Shown here: in pieces, positions 36,123 to 43,516 of the stretch
Numbering within the stretch: the first letter of the stretch is position 1
Layout of the letters: every line of letters starts with the position of its first letter
NCBI RefSeq assembly: GCF_000146185.1
Contig: NC_012780.1
Coordinates: forward strand, 124,001-188,000
DNA from: [Eubacterium] eligens ATCC 27750
GTDB taxonomy: Bacteria > Bacillota > Clostridia > Lachnospirales > Lachnospiraceae
Direction of reading: 5' to 3'
DNA length: 64,000 nucleotides
The notes under the pieces: generated by a model
What the model saw: only the letters and a program-made list of their open reading frames with translations
Database searches by the model: none
What the model was told of the DNA's origin: nothing
Made by a program: the position numbers and the translations under genes

Positions 36123-36151
36123 TTGCTTTTTCAAATTATAACTGTTATAAT
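36123..36151 (+). promoter_or_regulatory. Promoter of the type I toxin mRNA
   Basis: TTGCTT (36123-36128) and a consensus TATAAT (36146-36151) are separated by 17 bases. Transcription should begin near 36158. The leader contains CCTCC (36186-36190), able to pair with the toxin ribosome site GGAGG (36244-36248). Confidence 0.75.
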
Positions 36152-36257
36152 TTATGTGGTGCTACCCTACACGGTAGGCGGTTATCCTCCATCAGAGAGT
36201 TATAGCTCTGTTTACATAGAAATCCGACTTGGAAATCTATCAAGGAGGTTTGTGCTT

Positions 36258-36350
36258 ATGCTTACAACGGAGCTTTTTATAGCCATCATCAGCTTATGTA
36301 TTACTTGCTTTGCTCTTGGTTATACTATTGGTTCTAAGAGCAAAAAATAA
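36258..36350 (+). CDS. Small hydrophobic peptide, probable type I toxin
   Basis: A 30-residue peptide starting at the ATG 9 bases after AAGGAGG. It has one membrane helix (ELFIAIISLCITCFALGYTI) and a basic tail GSKSKK, the form of holin-like or Fst/TxpA-type toxins that damage the membrane. A longer in-frame reading from 36108 is rejected because it crosses the promoter. The gene ends just before a strong terminator shared with a convergent antisense RNA. Exact family is uncertain; the module layout is the main support. Confidence 0.72.
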   Translation: MLTTELFIAIISLCITCFALGYTIGSKSKK

Positions 36351-36354
36351 ACAC

Positions 36355-36394
36355 AAAACAACCGCCACGGTCTGCTAAACTTGGCGGTTGTTTT
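36355..36394 (+). terminator. Bidirectional terminator shared by toxin mRNA and antisense RNA
   Basis: AAAACAACCGCCA (36355-36367) and TGGCGGTTGTTTT (36382-36394) pair perfectly over 13 bases around a 14-base loop, with T-runs on both strands. Confidence 0.88.
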
Positions 36395-36438
36395 AACCAA
36401 AAAATATATCAGGCTAACCGTCTATCGGTAGCGCCTCT
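36355..36438 (-). ncRNA. Convergent antisense RNA, probable type I antitoxin
   Basis: A predicted RNA of about 84 bases from the strong minus-strand promoter at 36445-36473 to the shared terminator. Its 3' end is complementary to the toxin mRNA 3' end through the terminator (36355-36394). Its 5' part shares short direct repeats with the toxin leader on the plus strand (CGGTAG and TCTATC), which would give complementary contacts near the toxin 5' end and ribosome site, as in the par/Fst arrangement. Confidence 0.65.
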
Positions 36439-36444
36439 TTAATT

Positions 36445-36473
36445 ATATTATCATTCAACGGGTTTTATGTCAA
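36445..36473 (-). promoter_or_regulatory. Promoter of the antisense RNA
   Basis: On the minus strand a perfect TTGACA (36468-36473) and TAATAT (36445-36450) are exactly 17 bases apart. It is stronger by consensus than the toxin promoter, as expected for an antitoxin RNA in excess. Confidence 0.8.
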
Positions 36474-36552
36474 ACATGTTATCTTTATTTCAGGTTCAAA
36501 ATCTTTTGAACATCATTAGCCGTCATGCCAATTAAGCACGCTCACGAGCTCA

Positions 36553-37887
36553 TCAATCAACTTTTTCAACCGGCCATGACTTTCTGAGTGCCACATAGGA
36601 AATCAGAAAATTTGCAAACCAGCCGGCTGGTACAGCAAGCCAGACAAACTCTATACCAAAACGCGGTGCACAAATCATAGCAACTGACAGACGGATTGCA
36701 AGGTTAACCATATTAGCTATAAGAAATGGCCGCATGATTCCCAGCCCACGAAGGACTCCATCCGTTGCCATCTTGATACCCATGAAAATGAAAAAGTAAC
36801 CTAACCATTTCATGTAATCCCCTGACACCTGATATGCCAAAGCTGTTCCATCTTTACCAAGGAACAGCGAAGAAATGTGTGTATGCAGTGTCTCAATGAC
36901 TATGAAAGCAAGGACTGCAAAACATATATCTAACACGAGTGCAGCATGATATCCTTTTTTGATACGCCCAATTTTCTTCGCGCCAAGATTCTGGGAAACA
37001 TAAGGTGACACTGCATTTCCAATGGATACAAATATAAGAGCAAATACATTTTCTACTCTCATTGTCGCAGCATAACCTGCGAGTGCCTGTGTACCAAAAG
37101 GATTTACAACTGCCTGTACTATCATCATGCCAATTGATACTGTGGACTGCTGAAGAATTGATGGTACGGCAATCTGAAGCATTGAACGTAACTCCTTCCT
37201 GTCAAACCATTCAAAGTGACTTTTATACCTGCGCATCCGGCAAAAGAAAATTATAAATGAAAATACTGCTGAAATACCCTGTGCAATCAGGGTTGCAAGA
37301 GCTGCGCCAAACACGCCAAGTCCTAAACCAGCAACCATCCAAAGATCCATCAGAATATTTAAGATGGAAGAAAATATCAGAAGCACCAACGGAATCTTTG
37401 ATTCACCGATTGAAGTAAACATTGTTGAAAGAATGTTGTACATAAACAGAAACGGAAATCCCACAAAATAAACACGAAGATACAGTACTGCTTCATCCAG
37501 TATATCAGCTGGTGTCTGTAATAAACTCATCATTGAATGTGATAACCCGAAACCAAAGATTCCCAATAATATACTTAGAATCAGGAAACTGATTAATGAT
37601 GTTGATACAATGGTCTTCATTTTACTATAATTTCTTGCACCAAAATAACGGCTCACAAGCACCCCGGCACCTACCCCGGCGCCAAGTGCCACACAAATAA
37701 ATACATTTGTGAGAGCAGCACAGGCTCCGACAGCCGCAAGTGCAGATGAACCGACAAACTGACCGACAATAATTGAGTCAGCCATATTATATACCTGTTG
37801 GAAAAAACTGCCCAGAATCATGGGCATGGCAAAAACAGTCAGTGCTTTAAGGGGCGCATCGGTAATTAAATATTCATCCTTTGACAT
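36553..37887 (-). CDS. MATE family efflux transporter (third)
   Basis: A 444-residue multi-span protein of the MATE family: PLKALTVFAMPMILGSFFQQ, YNMADSIIVGQFVGSSALAAVG and GAGVGAGVLVSRYFGARNY in the first half, and the second-half repeat IAVPSILQQSTVSIGMMIVQ with AGYAATMRVENVFALIFVSIG. It is not closely similar to the second MATE by eye. It stands alone, 30 bases downstream of the paralogue pair start region, on the minus strand. Substrate unknown. Confidence 0.92.
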   Translation of the reverse strand: MSKDEYLITDAPLKALTVFAMPMILGSFFQQVYNMADSIIVGQFVGSSALAAVGACAALTNVFICVALGAGVGAGVLVSRYFGARNYSKMKTIVSTSLISFLILSILLGIFGFGLSHSMMSLLQTPADILDEAVLYLRVYFVGFPFLFMYNILSTMFTSIGESKIPLVLLIFSSILNILMDLWMVAGLGLGVFGAALATLIAQGISAVFSFIIFFCRMRRYKSHFEWFDRKELRSMLQIAVPSILQQSTVSIGMMIVQAVVNPFGTQALAGYAATMRVENVFALIFVSIGNAVSPYVSQNLGAKKIGRIKKGYHAALVLDICFAVLAFIVIETLHTHISSLFLGKDGTALAYQVSGDYMKWLGYFFIFMGIKMATDGVLRGLGIMRPFLIANMVNLAIRLSVAMICAPRFGIEFVWLAVPAGWFANFLISYVALRKSWPVEKVD

Positions 37888-37916
37888 TCTCTTATTTCTC
37901 CTTGAATTTCTCGTTT

Positions 37917-38837
37917 TTATTCTCTCCCCATATACCCCCTGATATAATTCACAGCATCACTTATTTCATCAATAATCTTATCTGGAATCTGCAGATTATA
38001 CTGTCTTAAATCCACATCCTGTAATAACTGTCCAAGGCTTGTACCCTGATTGTATTGAACAATAAACAGGCTGTATAGAGGTATTTTGTCCCCGAATACA
38101 TCCATATAATTATTAACAAGTGAGAAGTTGATAGTTCCTAGCATTGTGTGACATTCAACAAGATACAATTTATCGGGAATGTAGTCATACACATGCATTT
38201 TATCATTCTTAATCTCTTCTAACAATAATTCCTGCCCATTTTCTGATTCAGCATCCGTATCTTCTTCATAAAAATCTGATTCTGACGCAGCAGCTGTATC
38301 CTCATTTGAAGGAATTTCTTCTGCTGTCTCCGGGAATTCTGATATATCAATTCCTTCAAACAAAGTACTCATATCCCCCAGATTATTATCTTTTTCTCTC
38401 TCCCCAGCCTTGAGATCCCAGTCATCAACAAACTGCTTATAATTGCCATAATTGTTCTTAAGAAATTCCATGTTATCATATATTTCCTGTTCATTGACTC
38501 TCATCTTTACAATGGTAAGAATTGCATTGCCAAGCTGATCAATCGTTCCCACATATTTGCCGGTAAATACATCGTCCTTTAACACAAGCGACAGAAATAA
38601 TGGTTCTCCTGACATATTTTTATAACCGGTATCAACAAATACATTGGTTGCATCATAACTTGTTACCATCTTAAGCTTAACATCCATATATATAATATGT
38701 TCATATGGATCAGCCAGAACATAATCTATTATCTTTGATATGGTTGGTGTCTCCACTGTTTCATCCACATTTTTTCTAATATTATATAAAACTTCTTCTT
38801 CTTTTCTCAAATAAATATTCTTATATATATTGGTCAT
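37917..38837 (-). CDS. Unknown protein A of a tandem paralogous pair
   Basis: From the ATG at 38837, preceded by GGGGAGG, 306 residues, no signal peptide or membrane helix seen. I do not recognise the family. Residues about 32-109 (IIDYVLADPYEHIIYMD...ATNVFVDTGY...FTGKYVGT) and 215-262 (VYDYIPDKLYLVECHTMLGT, INFSLVNNYM) match two blocks of the upstream gene product, while an acidic linker at about 150-207 (rich in Glu, Asp, Ser) is private. It starts 18 bases after its paralogue stops. The two probably form one complex or act on one another; this is inference. Confidence 0.7.
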   Translation of the reverse strand: MTNIYKNIYLRKEEEVLYNIRKNVDETVETPTISKIIDYVLADPYEHIIYMDVKLKMVTSYDATNVFVDTGYKNMSGEPLFLSLVLKDDVFTGKYVGTIDQLGNAILTIVKMRVNEQEIYDNMEFLKNNYGNYKQFVDDWDLKAGEREKDNNLGDMSTLFEGIDISEFPETAEEIPSNEDTAAASESDFYEEDTDAESENGQELLLEEIKNDKMHVYDYIPDKLYLVECHTMLGTINFSLVNNYMDVFGDKIPLYSLFIVQYNQGTSLGQLLQDVDLRQYNLQIPDKIIDEISDAVNYIRGYMGRE

Positions 38838-38854
38838 TGCCCCTGCCTCCCCTC

Positions 38855-40132
38855 TCACTGTAAAAGCTTCATAAGTTCAGGAACAACCGCCTTCAATTGT
38901 TTCTGTACCTCATAAGGAATCTTTCCATAATCAATATTATCTGCCATATGAATTATTGCAGTATACTGATATTGCGGAATTGTTAATGTATATGCACTTC
39001 CGACAAACAAAGAATTAATAATACTTACATTAATCTTTCCAAATAATGTCGTTATCTCCGCTATTACATATGTACCCTTCTTAACCTCATAGACAACCGG
39101 CAAACTATTAATATTCATGCTCTGGATAATTGTCTGCTCCATCTCCACAGCATAATTACTATCGTCACCGGTATACATCATCTCCTGCTTCTCTTTTATC
39201 TTGTTACTAATAAAATCGACAGTTTTAGGAATCAGTGGCTTTAGCTCTCTTTTAGCACGCTGCCATCCAATCAGATAGCTATAATAAACAATATCATTCT
39301 TGTGTGCCTTATTAAATGGCAGTATGGACAACGAAGCTGCTATCTTGTTAAGCGTCCCACAGTAGCTTCCTACAAATGCGTCGCCTCTCTTAGTAAGATT
39401 AATATAAATAAGTTCTTTAGTATCAGGTTTTATATATCCGGTTTCAACCAGGGCATTAGTCGCTTTATGAACACTTTGTGGAGCCATTGAAGCATCCATA
39501 TGATAAATCCTGTTTTCTATATCTTCATTGACATATGAAACAATATCTTCAACACTAATCTGACCAGCGTACACATGGAGCAGATAGGCTATATTATTCT
39601 TAAGACTCTCGATTCCCATAATTGTATAGCCTTCTGCAATGGTAACATTCCTTGACTCCACACTGACCCCTTTACTTTGATTACTAAAAACTCTCTTATT
39701 TCCTGATGGACAATAAAATGTGAGGTATTTGGCATCAATTTGTGCAAAATAATTCTCAATATCAGCATTCGCTTTTTCTAATGTCCTGATACATTGCCTT
39801 TTTCTGCTCTTCTCAAGTCTTCTGTTATCAAGAATCATTGCCAGCTCATTTGTCGGAATCCTTGTATCATCAAATGACCACTTGATAAGCGGTAATCCAG
39901 CATCTTTTAATCTTTTATTAAGGTTATTCGGATTCTGTGAATAATGTGTATCACTTATAAATGCTTTAATTTCCTTATGCTTAGGTGCATTAACATCATA
40001 TAATGCCTCACTGTTCTTATGCATTACATGCCTCATGTCAGAGGCCCATTCAAGTACATCACACTGCTGTTCTGTCAGGCTGTCAGCCAGATTCGCAGAT
40101 GTAGCTATTTCCTTGTTGCGCTCCATTCGCAT
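38855..40132 (-). CDS. Unknown protein B of a tandem paralogous pair
   Basis: 425 residues, family not recognised. Block 1 at about 192-270 (IVSYVNEDIENRIYHMD...ATNALVETGY...FVGSYCGTL) and block 2 at about 346-394 (VYEVKKGTYVIAEITTLFGK, INVSIINSLF) align with protein A. An N-terminal 150-residue part unique to B is rich in charged helices (NRRLEKSRKRQCIRTLEKA). No good ribosome site is visible before the ATG at 40132 or 40126, so it may depend on upstream translation. It lies 83 bases downstream of a HEPN/MNT pair on the same strand. Confidence 0.7.
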   Translation of the reverse strand: MRMERNKEIATSANLADSLTEQQCDVLEWASDMRHVMHKNSEALYDVNAPKHKEIKAFISDTHYSQNPNNLNKRLKDAGLPLIKWSFDDTRIPTNELAMILDNRRLEKSRKRQCIRTLEKANADIENYFAQIDAKYLTFYCPSGNKRVFSNQSKGVSVESRNVTIAEGYTIMGIESLKNNIAYLLHVYAGQISVEDIVSYVNEDIENRIYHMDASMAPQSVHKATNALVETGYIKPDTKELIYINLTKRGDAFVGSYCGTLNKIAASLSILPFNKAHKNDIVYYSYLIGWQRAKRELKPLIPKTVDFISNKIKEKQEMMYTGDDSNYAVEMEQTIIQSMNINSLPVVYEVKKGTYVIAEITTLFGKINVSIINSLFVGSAYTLTIPQYQYTAIIHMADNIDYGKIPYEVQKQLKAVVPELMKLLQ

Positions 40133-40215
40133 TTTTACATATTCTTTTGATAAACTTATAAATATCCCTTCCTTCTATATTATTTTTAAACTTGACAAAT
40201 GCTGTTTATATTATT

Positions 40216-40626
40216 TCACTCCCAGTTACTCTCTGCTTCATCCAGCTTCTTTACAAGTGTATCTTTAAGAGCTGTAAACGCAGGAATAAAGCTGTCGCGT
40301 ATCAGCAGAATCAATTCATCTACTTCCTCCTCATTATATATATGAACAGAAATGTTGCGCTTTTTTAACATAAGCAGCCATGTTTCTGAATCATCTATAA
40401 ACCCAAATTTATAACCAAGCTGCAGAATCTCTCGTGGTGATCCAGCAGAAGAATCTTCTACACCATGTTTTCTCATAATCTCCTGCAACGCTTTCCATGC
40501 AAGTTCAAAAGTAAGATTAAATTGTCCAATAACCCCTGTCCGGTATATATCATTAGTTTCTGCCATCTTAAAATCCGCATTAGCTAATATAGTCAGACAA
40601 TTACTAAAGTTATCAAGCTTTTTCAT
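40216..40626 (-). CDS. HEPN-domain protein of a HEPN/MNT toxin-antitoxin pair (HI0074 type)
   Basis: A 136-residue helical protein of the nucleotidyltransferase substrate-binding (HI0074) type: FNLTFELAWKALQEIMRKHGV and SPREILQLGYKFGFIDDSETW. KRNISVHIYNEEEVDEL carries an R-x4-H motif, the catalytic signature of HEPN RNases, at about residues 91-96. HEPN toxins cleave RNA and are silenced by the MNT partner, often by adding nucleotides. It overlaps the MNT gene by 14 bases. So both the motif and context support a toxin role. Confidence 0.85.
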   Translation of the reverse strand: MKKLDNFSNCLTILANADFKMAETNDIYRTGVIGQFNLTFELAWKALQEIMRKHGVEDSSAGSPREILQLGYKFGFIDDSETWLLMLKKRNISVHIYNEEEVDELILLIRDSFIPAFTALKDTLVKKLDEAESNWE

Positions 40627-40903
40627 AAATCACTACACCATCCTTTTCTATCTCCTCTTTTAATTCATCTGAAATTGATACATCTGCCTGTACAATATCG
40701 AACATCAGCAGAGAATGTGTTTTTTCCTTTACATCCCAATAAAAACCATCGAAATCTCCACCATACACAGCAATATCTATGTCACTTCGTTCCGTGTTCG
40801 TACCTCGCGCACGAGAACCAAAAAGTATGATTTTAGTAATAGAATGTTCCTTCGCAAAAGAAACAATTTCTCTTAATATCCGGTCTGGTAAATTGTATTT
40901 CAT
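40613..40903 (-). CDS. MNT-type minimal nucleotidyltransferase (antitoxin of HEPN pair)
   Basis: The ATG at 40903 follows AGGGGG by 10 bases; the frame is open upstream to 41092 but that part looks non-coding. 96 residues with the nucleotidyltransferase core IILFGSRARGTNTERSDIDIAV, containing GS and the two catalytic Asp residues of the D-x-D motif. Minimal nucleotidyltransferases of this type add AMP to their HEPN toxin. The gene precedes and overlaps the HEPN gene. The repeat-rich stretch upstream probably contains its operator. Confidence 0.85.
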   Translation of the reverse strand: MKYNLPDRILREIVSFAKEHSITKIILFGSRARGTNTERSDIDIAVYGGDFDGFYWDVKEKTHSLLMFDIVQADVSISDELKEEIEKDGVVIYEKA

Positions 40904-41100
40904 ATTCAATATTGCCCCCTTATCTGCACTCATTATACTTAATTCTGTCCATAAGCACAATAAACTTACCCCATTGTTTTCCGATAAAACATATATGAAT
41001 AAACTACTGACAAAATGCATGGTACAATGACTAGAGCAAAAGACACCATAATAACTGTATAAATCTTTTCTCTCAAACTCTGCTATAAACACACTAACTT

Positions 41101-41304
41101 CCTATAAATTCATGATTAATCTAAATCTTATAGGTATATTCCGCAATTCTTCTCAAAATTCTTCTATAAAAATGCTGTTTTTCAAAGATTTTTCCTATAA
41201 ATGTATCAATTTCCATGAATTTATAGGCTAATTATTCAACTATTATTATAAACATTTTTCTTTTCTACCTATAAGAATCATAAAGATACGACTACTTATA
41301 GGTA
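41101..41304. repeat. Cluster of CTTATAGGTA/CCTATAA repeats upstream of the MNT/HEPN genes
   Basis: A perfect 14-base inverted repeat, CCTATAAATTCATG (41101-41114) and its complement at 41214-41227, spans 127 bases. Further copies of the core occur as CTTATAGGTAT near 41130 and 41293 and as TACCTATAAG near 41265, with shorter forms (TTCCTATAAATG) at about 41193. No gene is evident between 40904 and 41400. The cluster suggests multiple binding sites for a regulator or a folded single strand. Confidence 0.6.
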
Positions 41305-41404
41305 TCACGTTATTTTCATGATTCTCCTGCTACTTTTAATCCCATGAAACCGCCAGATAAGATAATCACAATTATATCACAATACATTCATAAAAATACG
41401 TTGG

Positions 41405-41441
41405 TTAAAAAGGGTGGGAAGAACCTAATCTTCCCACCCTT
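41405..41441 (-). terminator. Terminator of the sugar-acid operon
   Basis: AAGGGTGGGAAGA and TCTTCCCACCCTT pair over 13 bases with a 6-base loop and run into TTTTTAA on the minus strand, 15 bases past the dehydratase stop. Confidence 0.9.
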
Positions 41442-41456
41442 GTACCCTTACTATTC

Positions 41457-43208
41457 TTATTTATCGTATTCCAGATAAGCACCCTTCATTGGGCTTGCTG
41501 CAAGTTCACTGAATAATCTTAATACGCCCTTCTTATATTTACGTTCTTTAGGTTTCCACTGTTTTCTTCTTTCCATAAGGATCTTATCTATCTCTTCAGG
41601 TGTCATTCTCTTTCCTGCAACACCTACTATGTTAAGCTTTCTTTCCTCAACATCGATTTCAATAAGATCTCCTTCTTCAACGAGTGCAATAGGACCTCCA
41701 TCTACCGCTTCCGGGCTGCAGTGTCCAATTACCGGACCGGTAGATGCTCCCGAGAACCTTCCGTCTGTAATAAGTGCTATACTCTTACCCAGCTCCTTAT
41801 CACTGCTTATTGCCTCTGATGTATAGAACATCTCAGGCATTCCACTTCCTTTAGGTCCCTCATATCTTATAAATACAGCATCACCCTTCTGAACCTTATG
41901 ATGAATTACTGCATCAAGACATGCCTCTTCGCTATCGAATGGTCTTGCATTAAGTACTGCCTTAAACATTTCCTTAGGGCAGGCTGTATGCTTAATTACT
42001 GCTCCCTCTGGGGCAAGATTACCTTTAAGAACAGCAATGCTTCCATTCTCTCCAATAGGCTTATCGTATGGTCTGATTATATCTTCCTTGGTAACATTTA
42101 CATTGTAGCGCTTGTTGAAATCATCAAGCCACTTATTACATCTTTCATAGAATCCATTTGACTTAAGTTCTTCAAGATTCTCACCAAGAGTCTTTCCTGT
42201 AACAGTCATTACATCAAGATGGAGATGTTCCTTAATTTCTTCCATAATTGCTGGAACACCGCCTGCATAATAGAATACTTCTGCTGGCCATCTTCCTGCT
42301 GGACGTACATCAAGAAGATAATGTGCACCACGATGTAATCTGTCAAATGTATCTCCTGTAATCTCAATTCCGAATTCATGTGCAATTGCAGGAATATGAA
42401 GCAGACAGTTAGTACTTCCTGATATTGCTGCATGTACAAGAATTGCATTTTCAAAGCTATCCATAGTTACTATATCTGATGGTTTCATATTCTTCATCTT
42501 TGCAAGCCTTACTGACTGTCTTCCTGCTTCTCTTGCATAGGCTAACAGGTCAGGACTTGTAGCTGGCATAAGAGCACTTCCAGGCAGTGCTAATCCAAGT
42601 GCCTCTGCCATTATCTGCAATGTTGATGCTGTTCCGATAAATGAACATGCACCACAGCTAGGGCATGCATTACATTTTGCCCAGTCAAGCTTCTCTTCGT
42701 CAATCTCGCCTCTTTCATACTGTGCACTGTACATTCCAAGCTGCTCAAGTGTAAGCATTTCCGGACCTGCATTCATTGTACCGCCTGGAACAAATACAGA
42801 TGGAATATTAACTCTTGCAAGTCCCATCAGATTACCAGGAACTCCTTTATCACAGCTTGAAAGATATACACCTGCATCAAATGGTGTTGCATTTGCATGT
42901 ATCTCTATCATATTAGCTATCATTTCCCTGCTTGCAAGACTATAATTGATACCGTCAGTTCCCTGACTTTCACCATCGCATATATCTGTACAATAGTACC
43001 TTGCTCCGAATCCGCCTTCTTCAGCAACACCCTTTCGAACCTCTTCCACAAGTATGTTAAGATGTCCGCTTCCCGGATGACTGTCACCATATGTACTTTC
43101 TACCATGACCTGTACTTTTCCAAGGTCTTCCTTCTTCCAGCCTGTGCCAATTCTCAAAGGATCTAATTCTGGGGCTAATTTTCTCATTTCCTGACTTACT
43201 AAACACAT
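41457..43208 (-). CDS. IlvD/Edd family dehydratase, probable sugar-acid dehydratase
   Basis: A 583-residue member of the dihydroxy-acid dehydratase family. SSCDKGVPGNLMGLARVNIP and CNACPSCGACSFIGTASTLQ hold the iron-sulfur cysteines, and LITDGRFSGASTGPVIGH is the C-terminal family signature. The family covers branched-chain synthesis (IlvD), 6-phosphogluconate dehydratase and aldonate dehydratases. Here it is next to a GntP permease and a GntR regulator and far from other ilv genes, so a hexonate or pentonate substrate giving a 2-keto-3-deoxy acid is the better inference. No aldolase or kinase follows in the window. Confidence 0.85.
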   Translation of the reverse strand: MCLVSQEMRKLAPELDPLRIGTGWKKEDLGKVQVMVESTYGDSHPGSGHLNILVEEVRKGVAEEGGFGARYYCTDICDGESQGTDGINYSLASREMIANMIEIHANATPFDAGVYLSSCDKGVPGNLMGLARVNIPSVFVPGGTMNAGPEMLTLEQLGMYSAQYERGEIDEEKLDWAKCNACPSCGACSFIGTASTLQIMAEALGLALPGSALMPATSPDLLAYAREAGRQSVRLAKMKNMKPSDIVTMDSFENAILVHAAISGSTNCLLHIPAIAHEFGIEITGDTFDRLHRGAHYLLDVRPAGRWPAEVFYYAGGVPAIMEEIKEHLHLDVMTVTGKTLGENLEELKSNGFYERCNKWLDDFNKRYNVNVTKEDIIRPYDKPIGENGSIAVLKGNLAPEGAVIKHTACPKEMFKAVLNARPFDSEEACLDAVIHHKVQKGDAVFIRYEGPKGSGMPEMFYTSEAISSDKELGKSIALITDGRFSGASTGPVIGHCSPEAVDGGPIALVEEGDLIEIDVEERKLNIVGVAGKRMTPEEIDKILMERRKQWKPKERKYKKGVLRLFSELAASPMKGAYLEYDK

Positions 43209-43229
43209 AATAATTACCTGCCTTTCTTC

Positions 43230-43469
43230 TTATCTTAATAAATTCATCTGTTCTAATTTTTCGTACACCTTGTCTTTCTCAGTATCATCCACACACATCT
43301 CTACATTGTCAAACTGTGGAAGACTGAATACTCCGAGCATCGACTTGGCATCAACTAAATACTTACCACACATAAGGTCTACATCTTTATCGCAACCTTC
43401 TGCTATCTGTACCAGATGCTTTGCATCAGTCATATTGTTCAAACATACCGGTATTTTTACCATTTGCAT
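43230..43469 (-). CDS. HPr-like small protein
   Basis: A 79-residue protein whose pattern KIPVCLNNMTDAKHLVQIAE...DLMCGKYLVDAKSMLGVFSL follows the fold of HPr phosphocarriers (the AKSxxGxFSL block is typical of HPr-like proteins in Clostridia). The active-site His in the usual GLHARPA context is missing; the nearest His is in AKHLV at a different place. It is probably a regulatory or structural relative rather than a sugar phosphocarrier. It sits between gntP and the dehydratase, 21 bases before the latter. Confidence 0.7.
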   Translation of the reverse strand: MQMVKIPVCLNNMTDAKHLVQIAEGCDKDVDLMCGKYLVDAKSMLGVFSLPQFDNVEMCVDDTEKDKVYEKLEQMNLLR

Positions 43470-43516
43470 CCTCCTGTTTTATATCTTCTTAATTAAATAG
43501 TGACCTTTAATAATAT

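Noticed and set aside
36108..36257. Longer reading of the small toxin starting at 36108
   Set aside because: The extra 50 codons run over the -35/-10 promoter and the leader; the ATG at 36258 has a strong ribosome site.
40904..41092. N-terminal extension of the MNT protein
   Set aside because: The extra 63 codons do not resemble the family and lie upstream of a good ribosome site for the shorter form.
41457..43208. Naming the dehydratase ilvD
   Set aside because: Neighbours are a GntP permease and a GntR-type regulator, not branched-chain genes; a sugar-acid substrate fits better, so no symbol is given.
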